A stretch of 64,000 nucleotides of DNA from Chryseobacterium defluvii (GCF_003634775.1 NZ_RBXB01000002.1:186001-250000), one strand, 5' to 3'. Shown: positions 11,711 through 20,320, counted from the first letter of the stretch. Notes: generated by a model from the letters alone, not told the origin. Made by a program: numbers and translations.

Positions 11711-13300
11711 ATGAAAATGAATATAAAACTTTTAATGCCATGCGTACTCGTTTCAGCGATGGCATTTTCACAGACATCCGTATCAGGGTATGTATATGAA
11801 GACAGCAACAAAAACCAAAAAAAGGAAAACCGTGAAAAAGGAATTGAAGGGGTAGCTGTTTCCAATGGAGTACAAGTGGTTTCAACAGATAAAAACGGAA
11901 GATATAGCTTACCCATACAGGAAAATCAGACTGTATTTGTAATCAAGCCTTCAGGATATATGACACCGGTGAATAGTAATAATTTACCTCAGTACTATTA
12001 TCAGTACAAGCCAAAAGGTTCGCCCGCAGACTTTAAATATAAAGGAACCGCACCAACAGGAGAACTTCCGAAAGAAATAAATTTTGCCTTAAACAAACAG
12101 AACGAAAGCAAGAACTTCGATATCCTGGTTTTTGGAGATCCGCAGCCTTATACGGAGAAAGAACTGGATTATTTCAGAAGAGGAATCGTAAATGAGGTAA
12201 AAAATACCAAGAAAAATGCAGTGTTGGGAATAAGTTTGGGAGACTTGGTGGGAGATAACTTAAGCCTGCAAAAACCTTATGCAGATGTAATGAAAGAGAT
12301 CGGCTTACCTTGGTATAATGTCATGGGGAATCACGATATGAATTATGATGCTAAAGAAGACCTGTTTTCAGACGAAACATTTGAATTCAACTTTGGACCG
12401 GCCAATTATTCATTCAATTACGGAAATGTACACTTCATCATCCTTGATGATATCTTGTACCCGGACCCAAGAGATGGAAAAGGTTATTGGGGCGGTTTCC
12501 GTGAAGATCAGCTGAAATTTGTTGAAAATGATCTGAAACTGGTAGACAAAAACAAACTGGTTGTGGTTTCTTTCCACATTCCGCTAGATCATAAAAATGA
12601 AGATAACTTTAGAGATGCAGACCGTCAGAAATTGTTTGACTTCTTAACACCTTTTCAGAATGCATTGATTCTTTCTGCTCATACCCATATTCAGCAACAG
12701 ATTTTCTATGGGAAACAAGCTGGATGGAGCGGAACAAAAGACTTACACGAATATAACGTAGGAACAACTTGTGGAGACTGGTATTCCGGAACACCGGATG
12801 AAGCAGGATTACCAACTTCAACCATGAGGGACGGAACTTCAAAAGGGTACTCTTTCATCAGCTTTACGGACAATCAGTATAAAGTGAGATATAAGACAGC
12901 CGGAAAACCGGATGATTATCAGATTCAGTTATATGCTCCGGAAGTCATTCCTTTCCCTTCCAAGACATCTGCCAAAATTCTGGCCAACTTCTTTATGGGA
13001 AGCAAAAAAGATAAAGTGGAATACAGAATTGATAACGGAGAATGGGAAGCCATGGAATATGATGAAACCATTGATCCTAACTTTGCATTGTCAGTTTTCA
13101 AGTGGGATACCACACAGAATCTTTTCCCGGGAAGAAGACCTTCCAATCCTGAAATGTCAAAACACATCTGGGTAGCAGGATTCCCAAAAAAATTAGCTCT
13201 TGGAAAACACAAGGTTGAAGTAAGAGCAGCAGATATGTACGGAAACCAGTTCTCGGCATCAGAAGAATTTGAGGTGAAAGAACCTATCGTTATTCCCTAG
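11711..13300 (+). CDS. Secreted calcineurin-like metallophosphoesterase with N- and C-terminal beta domains
   Basis: A 529-residue exported phosphoesterase. A signal peptide (ends AFSQ) is followed by an Ig-like N-terminal domain (about 22-125, SGYVYEDSNKN, with an Asp/Asn-rich loop), then the metallophosphatase core with D143 in FGDPQPY, GD at 177-178, GNHD at 206-209, SFHIPLD and AHTH. A C-terminal beta domain (about 410-529) completes the MetallophosN-core-MetallophosC arrangement seen in Bacteroidota. It is third in the SusC/SusD operon, so it probably acts on the imported or surface-bound phosphoester. Two in-frame ATGs (11711, 11717) are equally plausible starts. It ends at a terminator. 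Confidence 0.92.
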   Translation: MKMNIKLLMPCVLVSAMAFSQTSVSGYVYEDSNKNQKKENREKGIEGVAVSNGVQVVSTDKNGRYSLPIQENQTVFVIKPSGYMTPVNSNNLPQYYYQYKPKGSPADFKYKGTAPTGELPKEINFALNKQNESKNFDILVFGDPQPYTEKELDYFRRGIVNEVKNTKKNAVLGISLGDLVGDNLSLQKPYADVMKEIGLPWYNVMGNHDMNYDAKEDLFSDETFEFNFGPANYSFNYGNVHFIILDDILYPDPRDGKGYWGGFREDQLKFVENDLKLVDKNKLVVVSFHIPLDHKNEDNFRDADRQKLFDFLTPFQNALILSAHTHIQQQIFYGKQAGWSGTKDLHEYNVGTTCGDWYSGTPDEAGLPTSTMRDGTSKGYSFISFTDNQYKVRYKTAGKPDDYQIQLYAPEVIPFPSKTSAKILANFFMGSKKDKVEYRIDNGEWEAMEYDETIDPNFALSVFKWDTTQNLFPGRRPSNPEMSKHIWVAGFPKKLALGKHKVEVRAADMYGNQFSASEEFEVKEPIVIP

Positions 13301-13334
13301 CTTTTCATTTTTTACTATACTTACTTTCAATGTC

Positions 13335-13365
13335 AAAACCGGTTTTTTTAAGCCGGTTTTGTTTT
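13335..13365 (+). terminator. Terminator of the SusC/SusD/phosphoesterase operon
   Basis: Inverted repeat AAAACCGG / CCGGTTTT with a T-rich loop, followed by GTTTTAT. Confidence 0.8.
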
Positions 13366-13434
13366 ATAGAAAGTATAAATCATGAAAGCTTGGAAAATCT
13401 CTTTGTTTTCAAGACCTTTCCGGAAGCTGTTTCG

Positions 13435-13442
13435 TAAATTTG
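13435..13442 (+). promoter_or_regulatory. -7 promoter element of the SDR gene (TAAATTTG)
   Basis: TAAATTTG fits TAnnTTTG and ends 19 bases before the ATG at 13462. Confidence 0.55.
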
Positions 13443-13461
13443 TCATCGAAAAATTTATAAT

Positions 13462-14175
13462 ATGAATATAAAAGGAAAGAATGCCATTGTAACAGGCGGT
13501 GGAAGAGGACTTGGAAAAGCCGTTGCACTAGCTTTAGCGAATGAAGGAGTACATGTTGCTATTACAGGCAGAAATGAAGAGAACCTTAAAATGACGGTTG
13601 AAGAGATCAAAAAGTTGGGAGTGAACTCCACGTATGCAGTTTTTTCTGTAGACAATGAAATCCAGGTAAAAGCAGGAATAGAATCCTTGGCAGAACAATT
13701 GGGGGGTATTGATATTCTGATCAACAATGCAGGAATCGGGGACTTTGGAACCATTGAGGAAATGCCTTCCGAAACATGGGAACAAGTAATCAGGACCAAT
13801 CTTTTCGGAGTATATTATGCAGCAAAAGCAGCCTATCCTTTCATGAAAGCAAAAGGAGAAGGTGATATTGTGAATGTAGCGTCAACAGCCGGTTTGAAAG
13901 GAGGTGGGAATATGTCCGCTTATGCTGCATCCAAAGCCGCCGTTATTTCTTTATCCCAATCGATGATGGCTGAATGGAGAAAGCATAATATTCGGGTAAT
14001 CACATTAACGCCAAGTACGATTGCTTCAGATATGAGTATTCAGGGAGGTTTAACGGATGGAAATCCTGAAAAAGTGCTTCAGCCTGAAGATTTTGCAGAA
14101 TGGGTAAGGGATATCCTGAAAATGAACAGGCGGGCTTTAATTGCCAATGGATCCATTTTTTCGACTAATCCGTAA
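13462..14175 (+). CDS. Short-chain dehydrogenase/reductase (3-oxoacyl-ACP reductase-like)
   Basis: A 237-residue classical SDR. The cofactor motif TGGGRGLG is at 11-18, the structural NNAG at 88-91, catalytic Ser about 141 (VNVASTAG), and Tyr154/Lys158 in YAASK. The TGR stretch after beta-2 (about 35-37) has the Arg typical of NADP(H) users. It resembles FabG-type reductases, but with no fatty-acid genes next to it the true substrate is open. It is transcribed alone from a TAAATTTG promoter to a terminator. Confidence 0.88.
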   Translation: MNIKGKNAIVTGGGRGLGKAVALALANEGVHVAITGRNEENLKMTVEEIKKLGVNSTYAVFSVDNEIQVKAGIESLAEQLGGIDILINNAGIGDFGTIEEMPSETWEQVIRTNLFGVYYAAKAAYPFMKAKGEGDIVNVASTAGLKGGGNMSAYAASKAAVISLSQSMMAEWRKHNIRVITLTPSTIASDMSIQGGLTDGNPEKVLQPEDFAEWVRDILKMNRRALIANGSIFSTNP

Positions 14176-14203
14176 GCGATTACTATATAATACTTATCAT
14201 CAG

Positions 14204-14227
14204 GAGCGGGCTTTAGCCCGCTTTTTT
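14204..14227 (+). terminator. Terminator after the SDR gene
   Basis: Stem GCGGGCT/AGCCCGC with a T6 tail. Confidence 0.85.
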
Positions 14228-14295
14228 AATCACCAATAAATTGGCTTTAGCCTAAACTTTTCCCTTTAAAAAACATGAAATCGGAAAACAAGCTT

Positions 14296-14303
14296 TATTT
14301 TTG
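14296..14303 (+). promoter_or_regulatory. -7 promoter element of prmA (TATTTTTG)
   Basis: TATTTTTG matches TAnnTTTG and contains the TTG (14301) that would open the longest frame, which argues for the ATG at 14319 as the start. Confidence 0.6.
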
Positions 14304-14318
14304 TATCAAATTTATCAC

Positions 14319-15146
14319 ATGCAAAATTATTTAGAATTCAATTTCAAAATTTCCCCGCTTCAGCCATGGAATGAAATCTTAATGGCAGAGCTTATTGAAA
14401 TAGGTTTCGACAGTTTCACAGAAGAAAATGACGGAATTTTAGGATATATTCAGAAAGATCTGTTCCACGAAAATGAGCTTAAAGCATTACCGATTTTTGA
14501 AAATGAAAATGTGACGATTGAATATTCTTTCCAGGAAATGCCGAATATCAATTGGAATGAGGAATGGGAAAAGAATTTCTCCCCGATCAATATAGATGAT
14601 AAAGTGCTCATCAGAGCCGAATTCCATGAATCTGTACCGGGAATGCATGAAATCATTATTCAACCCAAAATGTCTTTCGGAACGGGGCATCATCCAACGA
14701 CCCACCTGATGATCCAGCAAATGATGGATTTTGATTTCAGAGGTAAAAAAGTATTGGATATGGGATGCGGAACCTCCGTATTGGCTATCTATGCAAAACA
14801 GCAGGGAGCCGGTGAAGTAAAGGCTATCGATATTGATGAATGGTCGGTTGAAAATTCAAAAGAAAATGCAGCAAGAAATAGAGTAGAGCTGGATATTGAA
14901 CTGGGAACCGCAGAGAATTTAGGAAATGAAAAGTATGATATTATTTTAGCCAATATCAACCGTAATATTCTGATTTCGGACATTCCAACTTATGTTTCTG
15001 TGTTGAATGACGATGGAAAATTATTACTTTCAGGGCTATGTTTCTTTGATGTGGATGATATTATGGAAGTGTGCAAAGAAAGCGGTCTTGAACTGAAAAA
15101 GAAGCTGCAGCGTGAAGAATGGGTGAGCTTGTTGCTTGAAAAATAA
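14319..15146 (+). CDS. prmA: Ribosomal protein L11 methyltransferase PrmA
   Basis: A 275-residue SAM-dependent methyltransferase that modifies ribosomal protein L11. The N-terminal substrate-recognition domain (about 1-95) begins MQNYLEFNFKIS; the linker has the family motif MSFGTGHHPTTHLM; the catalytic domain carries SAM motif LDMGCGTSVLAIYA, DIDEWSVENSKENAARN and DIILANINRN, which corresponds to the conserved N-(I/L)-N-x-x-x-L region. The ATG at 14319 is preferred because the upstream TTG is inside the promoter. It is followed 12 bases on by a secreted protein gene. Confidence 0.95.
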   Translation: MQNYLEFNFKISPLQPWNEILMAELIEIGFDSFTEENDGILGYIQKDLFHENELKALPIFENENVTIEYSFQEMPNINWNEEWEKNFSPINIDDKVLIRAEFHESVPGMHEIIIQPKMSFGTGHHPTTHLMIQQMMDFDFRGKKVLDMGCGTSVLAIYAKQQGAGEVKAIDIDEWSVENSKENAARNRVELDIELGTAENLGNEKYDIILANINRNILISDIPTYVSVLNDDGKLLLSGLCFFDVDDIMEVCKESGLELKKKLQREEWVSLLLEK

Positions 15147-15157
15147 TACTACCCAAT

Positions 15158-16000
15158 ATGAGTATGAAATTTTTACTGTCTATCTTATCCTTATTTATTC
15201 TGCAGCTGTTTTCTGCACAGGAAGAAATATATGCCAACGGAATTTTTGGATTTGAGGAAAATAAAACCCAGAAAATCTTTACCGATTGGACCAGGGTAAG
15301 ACTGGAACCAGATGTAAATGCAGAAATTTTAGATTCTTTATCAACCAATCAGCAAGTCACTATTCTTAAAAAAGAGGATAAAATTCTACAGTTGGGCGAA
15401 AGAGCCTCCAACTGGTACAAAGTTTCTTATCAAAAAGGAGACAAAATTTCGGAGGGTTATCTTTGGGGTGGTAACCTCTGTGTTGGATACAGAAATAAAA
15501 ACGGATATGATTTCCTTTTTGGACTTTCCAAAACAGAAACCAGAAAAGATAAACAATCAGGACAGAGTTTCAGACAAAATATCGCAAGTATAAAAGTTCT
15601 TCAGGAAAATACTTTGATTGATGAGGTTTTCTTTGATACGGGTTCCGGAGAGAGTTTAAGCTACGCTACATTCAATATGGAAAGTAATCATCAGCTAAAA
15701 GATGTGGAGCTGACCTTAAAAGCAATGGTTTCGGGAGAAGCCTGCGGAATTGCAAGCTATGACCAGTATGCTCTTTTCAGTAATAAAAAATTGATTGCGC
15801 TTCCTCAATTGATGAACGTAGGAGACGCAGATGTGTATTATCACAGTGAAAATTTTATATTTCCCAATGATAAAGGAGGCGTTCCCAATGCTTTTGTTTG
15901 GGAAATGGAAGAAATGGAAAAAGACGATAATGATAAGGAAAAGATAAAGCGATCGTCTATAATTTATCTTTGGAACGGAGCCTATTTTAGAAAGAAGTAA
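15158..16000 (+). CDS. Secreted protein with a bacterial SH3-like domain
   Basis: A 280-residue exported protein; the signal peptide ends LQLFSAQ. Residues about 35-110 (TDWTRVRLEPDVNAEILDSL through WYKVSYQ and GYLWGGNL) look like a bacterial SH3 fold, which often binds cell wall or metal. The remaining 170 residues are not recognised; they are beta-rich and contain an acidic, Lys-rich segment near the C-terminus (EEMEKDDNDKEKIK). It sits 12 bases after prmA and may be co-transcribed, though no functional link is obvious. Confidence 0.75.
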   Translation: MSMKFLLSILSLFILQLFSAQEEIYANGIFGFEENKTQKIFTDWTRVRLEPDVNAEILDSLSTNQQVTILKKEDKILQLGERASNWYKVSYQKGDKISEGYLWGGNLCVGYRNKNGYDFLFGLSKTETRKDKQSGQSFRQNIASIKVLQENTLIDEVFFDTGSGESLSYATFNMESNHQLKDVELTLKAMVSGEACGIASYDQYALFSNKKLIALPQLMNVGDADVYYHSENFIFPNDKGGVPNAFVWEMEEMEKDDNDKEKIKRSSIIYLWNGAYFRKK

Positions 16001-16146
16001 GCCTCATTGATTATCAATGGGATTAGCAACTGCATCAATTATAAGCATAGTCATATGTGCTTATTATTGACAGAATTTATGAACTGAAACAAACATTAGC
16101 ATTCTATTACTGTACCTTTTAACCATTAATCCACAAAAGATAGGGT

Positions 16147-16695
16147 CTAATTTTTTGGGTTTAAATAAAGGATCACAGCACCGCTATCAAAGGTTTTGGT
16201 TTTGATACATGTAAGAATCATCCTGCGGTGCATATCCTCAAATAATGGCAAGCCTGTGCCGGCAATAACAGGATGTATACAAAGCTGAAGCTCATCAATC
16301 AAAGTAAGCTGCATCAGCTGAATGATGAGACTTCTGCTGCCAACCAAAATATCTTTTCCCGGTTGTTGTTTTAGTTCAGCAACGGTTTTTTCAAGGGATT
16401 GATGAGACAATTGTGCACTGGCCCATCCTGTACTTTCCAGCGTATGGGAAAAAACAATTTTCGGAATGCTATCAATAGCCAGGGCAAAGTCGTCCATTGA
16501 TTTTTCACCACTTGGCTGCTCAATAAGCGTTTGCCAGTATTGCATAAGCTGATAGGTTACCCTGCCGTACAGAATAACACCCGCATCGAGTAACACCTTT
16601 TCATAATGCCGATGTATTTCTTCATCCGGTGTTATAGCCGTATGGTCGCAAAACCCGTCAATTGTCATATTGATGGCTGCAATTAGCTTTCTCAT
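16147..16695 (-). CDS. Dihydrofolate-reductase-like protein (RibD C-terminal fold)
   Basis: A 182-residue member of the DHFR/RibD-C family (YyaP/YwjB type). The N-terminus MRKLIAAINMTIDGF is typical, as are YGRVTYQLMQYW, DILVGSRSLIIQLMQLTLIDEL and HPVIAGTGLPLF near the C-terminus. Such proteins bind NADPH and are probably reductases, but physiological substrates are mostly unknown. It is a single-gene unit at the left edge of an accessory region with mixed base composition; it may be acquired. Confidence 0.85.
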   Translation of the reverse strand: MRKLIAAINMTIDGFCDHTAITPDEEIHRHYEKVLLDAGVILYGRVTYQLMQYWQTLIEQPSGEKSMDDFALAIDSIPKIVFSHTLESTGWASAQLSHQSLEKTVAELKQQPGKDILVGSRSLIIQLMQLTLIDELQLCIHPVIAGTGLPLFEDMHRRMILTCIKTKTFDSGAVILYLNPKN

Positions 16696-16814
16696 ACCAG
16701 TTTAGATTTTTAATGCACATATAAATATACCAATTTTATAATTTAAGAAGTTTATTACTTTTTGCACTTTGTTGGTTAAGCAATAATGCAAAGATAGATT
16801 TGCGGTTATTGAAT

Positions 16815-16846
16815 AAAAAAAGAAAACCGGATTGGTTTTCTTTTTG
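16815..16846 (-). terminator. Terminator after the two-gene HTH unit
   Basis: Stem AGAAAACC/GGTTTTCT with a five-base loop, flanked by A and T runs; on the minus strand it follows the 105-aa HTH gene. Confidence 0.75.
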
Positions 16847-16895
16847 TGTTTCTAGAATCGTTTCACTTTCAATTATTGCTGAGATTATGCTTGAT

Positions 16896-17213
16896 CTAAT
16901 TAATTTCAAACTGTTTTCTCCATTTGGAAACTGTGTTTCTGCTCAAATTAAAGTGGTTAGCTATTTGTGTATTATTTAATTGATTTTGTGCTTGATATCG
17001 CAAAATTCTTACTATGGTGGATTTATTATAAGCCTTAAATTTTTGATTCGTTGTTGAAATTTTGGGTTTACTTTCAAAAATGATTTGATTAAGCTTGATA
17101 ACATCCAATTGCGTAATGTTTGCTTTGCTCAAGATATTTTTACAAAATTCTTTTTTGTGCGGGAACTTTTGATTCAGAATATCCGTGAATATCTGTTTAT
17201 AATTAGGCATCAT
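16896..17213 (-). CDS. Small helix-turn-helix protein (transposase OrfA-like HTH), 105 aa
   Basis: Residues about 64-103 form a helix-turn-helix like that of IS3-type OrfA or HTH_Tnp proteins: STIVRILRYQAQNQLN, then NTQIANHFNLSRNTVSKW. The N-terminal 60 residues are basic, helical and not recognised. There is no catalytic DDE domain. It lies 21 bases behind a second HTH protein, and from memory this pair recurs in Chryseobacterium genomes, usually labelled transposase or HTH protein. It may act in DNA binding rather than transposition. Start could also be the adjacent ATG at 17210. Confidence 0.7.
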   Translation of the reverse strand: MMPNYKQIFTDILNQKFPHKKEFCKNILSKANITQLDVIKLNQIIFESKPKISTTNQKFKAYNKSTIVRILRYQAQNQLNNTQIANHFNLSRNTVSKWRKQFEIN

Positions 17214-17234
17214 ATGGATTATTGATAAATAATG

Positions 17235-17684
17235 TCACTTAATTAGTTCAGTTTCTGGTTTTTGATATTTTACTACCCACCTGTGGAGGGTAGTTTTAGG
17301 AATGTTATATTCTTCAATTAGCTGAGCTTTTGTCTTTTCTCCATTAGCAAGCCTTTCCATGATGAAATCAATAATTTCAACCGTATAAATGTTTTTCTTA
17401 AATTGAGGTAAGGTAGATTTTAACGGTTGATTGCTTTCAACAATGTTCCTTTTCTTCTGTGGCGAGAATAAGATCAAATGCTGTGTATATATCCTGAATA
17501 AATCGTAATCTAATAATTTGCTCCACCTCAGAATGATATCACAATCAAGGCTTTTGGCATTATACATTATTTGTAAATCGGTTTCATTGCAACTGAGAAA
17601 TTTACAGATTCGATCTTGGTCTATTTGGATTTCTTCAACTTTTTGTTTGATTAAATTTCCAATATGGATATGCTTAAAATTCAT
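17235..17684 (-). CDS. Helix-turn-helix protein partner, 149 aa
   Basis: The N-terminal half (HIHIGNLIKQKVEEIQIDQD through RWSKLLDYDLFRIY) resembles a Cro/XRE-like helical module. The C-terminal third (about 100-140: TVEIIDFIMERLANGEKT, QLIEEYNIPKTTLHRW) is a second HTH of the transposase type, similar in layout to the 105-aa protein downstream. The middle (about 70-95) is a basic linker. It is the first gene of a two-gene minus-strand unit. No transposase domain, inverted repeats or target-site duplication were seen, so I treat it as a DNA-binding protein of unknown role. Confidence 0.7.
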   Translation of the reverse strand: MNFKHIHIGNLIKQKVEEIQIDQDRICKFLSCNETDLQIMYNAKSLDCDIILRWSKLLDYDLFRIYTQHLILFSPQKKRNIVESNQPLKSTLPQFKKNIYTVEIIDFIMERLANGEKTKAQLIEEYNIPKTTLHRWVVKYQKPETELIK

Positions 17685-17724
17685 ATTCTACTAAAATTCT
17701 ATGCAGTTCAATACAATCTAAGCC

Positions 17725-18537
17725 TTATTCCGAAATTTTATAAACATTTACAGATACTTTGCCGTCAGTCAATAATCCTAAATTCACACCTCCGGTTTCA
17801 ACAGCAAAAGTTAAAGTGTCACCGGTGTTAAGTTGAACTACCGTATTTAAAGTAGTGGATGTAACCGGAACGGATGCCAATGTAACACTTAATATGGATA
17901 CCCTTACTGCATCAAAAATTTTCTGGTCTATTATAGTGGTTCCATTTTTTATAATACCCAGGCTTTTCCCACCTAAAAGGCTTAAATCTACACCGCCTTC
18001 CAGCTGAACATCATATTTAACTTCATATAACCCCGGCTTTGGAGCAGTATACACACCGTTATTGATTAATGAAGGAACTCCCGTGATTGTATCTGTAGAA
18101 GTTAAACTGATTTTATTCCAATTGGTACCTGCAATGCCTAAGTTGGCTAATGACCATGCACCGTCTCTACTTGCATATAAAGCCGTTCCCGTTCCACCGG
18201 CCTGGCCACTGCTCCTTAAAGATGACCAAGAGCTGTTTACGGCATCATAATAATAAAAACCCGGAGCGGTAATATTTGCTGTTTTAGGGGATGGAGTTGT
18301 GACAGCAGAAGTAACGTATACAATCACTCCATTTTGTGCAGCAGTATAGATGGCATCTTTTGCCTGTAACTGATCACCTGTTAGACGTGGAGGCAGAATT
18401 CCATCAACAGTGGTAGCGGTAGTAGGTTGTCCAACTACATCCAATGTAGCAGTTGGTGCTGTTGTATTGATCCCAACTTGACCAAAATACAGTGCTGAAA
18501 ACCCTAATGAACACACGAGTAAAAGAATCTTTTTCAT
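17725..18537 (-). CDS. Secreted C1q/TNF-like surface protein, 270 aa
   Basis: A signal peptide (MKKILLLVCSLGFSALYFGQ) is followed by VGINTTAPTATLDVVG, the common opening of Flavobacteriia surface proteins. A Pro/Thr-rich middle part leads to a beta-rich C-terminal region (about 150-270) of alternating hydrophobic strands (GLYEVKYDVQLEGG, LNTVVQLNTGDTLTFAV), similar to C1q-like jelly rolls. No enzyme motif and no T9SS-type C-terminal domain is evident. Function unknown; probably displayed outside the cell. Confidence 0.7.
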   Translation of the reverse strand: MKKILLLVCSLGFSALYFGQVGINTTAPTATLDVVGQPTTATTVDGILPPRLTGDQLQAKDAIYTAAQNGVIVYVTSAVTTPSPKTANITAPGFYYYDAVNSSWSSLRSSGQAGGTGTALYASRDGAWSLANLGIAGTNWNKISLTSTDTITGVPSLINNGVYTAPKPGLYEVKYDVQLEGGVDLSLLGGKSLGIIKNGTTIIDQKIFDAVRVSILSVTLASVPVTSTTLNTVVQLNTGDTLTFAVETGGVNLGLLTDGKVSVNVYKISE

Positions 18538-18839
18538 AATACGTATTAGTTTTGATTTATTTTTTAAATGAAAAATGTTATAGTAATTGATTATTTGTGA
18601 ATATTCTCAATTAATATTTGTAAAAGTATATTCAATTATTCAATAATAAAAGATATTTGTTATTGATTTTCCGAAAATAGTATGTTGTTTTCAGAAAATG
18701 TGGAAAATTTTATATACTGATAATCAAATAGTTAAGTGTTTAATCCACTAGATGGTGAAGTAAATGTGGTTGTTATACATTTTGAATGGTTAAATTTGTA
18801 TATCAAAGCAAAATTATTAGTTCCCAAACAGCTTTTACC
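18538..18839. other. 302-base AT-rich divergent intergenic region
   Basis: It separates the secreted protein gene (minus) and the AraC-type gene (plus). It is very AT-rich, has no convincing gene, and holds the promoter of the AraC-type gene at its right end. Confidence 0.6.
18770..18798 (+). promoter_or_regulatory. Promoter of the AraC-type gene (TTG-N18-TAAATTTG)
   Basis: A -33 TTG (18770-18772) and a -7 TAAATTTG (18791-18798) are 18 bases apart, the usual Bacteroidota spacing. The -7 lies inside a longer potential reading frame starting at 18786, so the true start is downstream, at 18840. Confidence 0.7.
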
Positions 18840-19577
18840 ATGAAAAAGAATTACCATTTTATTTTCGGACTCCTTCTTTCGAGTTTATCTATAGACCAAA
18901 GTATAACGGAGAGTTTGTGCAATGTCTTTCAAAATGCCATCCTGCTTTTTGAAACAAATATGCCCAATATTGTAAGTGGATTTGAAGCAGTAGATGCCAA
19001 ATTTTATAAACCGCTGTATGCTTATTTGGTAATGATTTTACTAGGGGGAGGGTTGTATTTGTTCAGGTATCAGAAGAAGCAAAACAAAGTATTTTTTGGC
19101 ATCTCTTATTTAACTGTTGATCCACATTCTCGAAAAGAAAAAGAACCAGATTTAATTTCTAAAAATGTTCCGAAGCTTAATGAAGTAATGAGCAGTGATA
19201 CGGAAAAGCATATTTTAAACGGATTGAAAAGGTTTGAAAAAAAGAAAGAGTTTACTAATAAAGCAATTACTTTGGCTTATCTGGCGGCAGATTTAGAAAC
19301 AAATGTCAGGTACTTGTCGGAGGTTGTTAAAAAGCATAAAGCAGAAAGTTTTAAATCTTACATTCATATTTTGCGAATAAATTTTGTACTTGAAAAAATT
19401 GAAACTGATTCTTCATTCCGAAAATATAAAATAAGCCACCTTGCAGAAATCTCAGGATTCCCAACGTCTACCTTGTTCACTAAGGTTTTTAAAGAAATAA
19501 CGGGATATACCCCTACTGCCTATCTTTTAATGCTTTCAGAAAAAGAGCAGGCTCCGGCAATGGATAGCGAGGAGTAA
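18840..19577 (+). CDS. Membrane-anchored AraC-type transcriptional regulator
   Basis: A 245-residue protein. It has a hydrophobic N-terminus (MKKNYHFIFGLLLSSLSID), a transmembrane segment at about 60-76 (YAYLVMILLGGGLYLF) with basic residues after it, and a C-terminal AraC-type double HTH from about 145 (LAYLAADLETNVRYLSEVVK; ISHLAEISGFPTSTLFTKVF; GYTPTAYLL). Larger relatives in this group place TPR repeats before the membrane segment; here the sensory part is only about 55 residues. It may sense an envelope signal or a partner protein. Divergent from the secreted protein gene at 17725-18537, a possible target. Confidence 0.82.
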   Translation: MKKNYHFIFGLLLSSLSIDQSITESLCNVFQNAILLFETNMPNIVSGFEAVDAKFYKPLYAYLVMILLGGGLYLFRYQKKQNKVFFGISYLTVDPHSRKEKEPDLISKNVPKLNEVMSSDTEKHILNGLKRFEKKKEFTNKAITLAYLAADLETNVRYLSEVVKKHKAESFKSYIHILRINFVLEKIETDSSFRKYKISHLAEISGFPTSTLFTKVFKEITGYTPTAYLLMLSEKEQAPAMDSEE

Positions 19578-19698
19578 ATTTTGAAATCTTTTTTTGAATA
19601 TATAATAATTGTTAGCTTTGAATGTACAATATTCTTAGATGTAGATGCCGGACTTGGTCTGTAATCGATAGACAGCTAAGAAGAGATAAAAGGACGAA

Positions 19699-20286
19699 AT
19701 GACTGACATATTTAAAATCTACCTGTCTTCAACAGGAAGACTATCAGCAGAGGAAATCAACTTTTCTACGCAATTCTTCAAACCGATCCGACTGAAAAAA
19801 GGTGATTTTTTTATTCGGGAGGATGAATTATGCCGGCATATTGGATTTATTGCCAGTGGTGCTGTAAAAGCATACGCTATCGACAAAGAAGGAACAGAAA
19901 ACATAACCTGTTTCAAGTTTGAAAATGAATTTGCCACCTCATTTCAGGAGTTTGTAACGCAGGCAAAATCCAGAAGGAGTATCAGGGCTATAGAAGATAG
20001 CGTAATCTATAAGATAACCTACCCGGACTATCAGTATCTGCTTGGTCAGCTGACCGCCTGGAACGGAGTTATAAAATCGGTGATGGAGCATGAGTATAAC
20101 CAAAAGGAGCGTTATCTGATGAATTACAATAATAGGTCGGCTGTGGATAAATACCGTCATGTTTTGTCTGGCGAACCGATGCTCATTCAGCGCATAGCAA
20201 CGCAGGATCTGGCGTCGTATCTGGGCATCACGCAGCGATCGCTTACACGCGCGAAAAGACAAATACATAGACCCAACGAATTATAG
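19699..20286 (+). CDS. Crp/Fnr-family transcriptional regulator
   Basis: A 195-residue regulator with a cyclic-nucleotide-binding-like beta barrel (about 20-110: LKKGDFFIREDELCRHIGFI, GAVKAYAIDKEG) and a C-terminal winged HTH (about 165-190: TQDLASYLGITQRSLTRAKR). There are no Fnr-type iron-sulfur cysteines. It is followed by an MBL-fold enzyme gene only 55 bases away, with a perfect palindrome between them, suggesting direct control of that gene. Base composition of this gene is richer in G+C than the neighbours, hinting at transfer. Confidence 0.88.
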   Translation: MTDIFKIYLSSTGRLSAEEINFSTQFFKPIRLKKGDFFIREDELCRHIGFIASGAVKAYAIDKEGTENITCFKFENEFATSFQEFVTQAKSRRSIRAIEDSVIYKITYPDYQYLLGQLTAWNGVIKSVMEHEYNQKERYLMNYNNRSAVDKYRHVLSGEPMLIQRIATQDLASYLGITQRSLTRAKRQIHRPNEL

Positions 20287-20298
20287 GACAAATGTCCT
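20285..20298. promoter_or_regulatory. Perfect 6-2-6 palindrome (AGGACA-AA-TGTCCT), candidate operator
   Basis: It overlaps the end of the Crp/Fnr gene and lies 22 bases upstream of the -7 element of the MBL-fold gene, covering the -33 region. Position and symmetry fit binding by a dimeric regulator such as the adjacent Crp/Fnr protein. Confidence 0.5.
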
Positions 20299-20320
20299 TA
20301 TGCAGTCCTGGCCAGAGATG

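Noticed and set aside
19650..19680. Imperfect dyad (GTCTGTAATC...ATAGAC) upstream of the Crp/Fnr gene as an autoregulatory site
   Set aside because: Too imperfect, and unrelated to the better palindrome at 20285.
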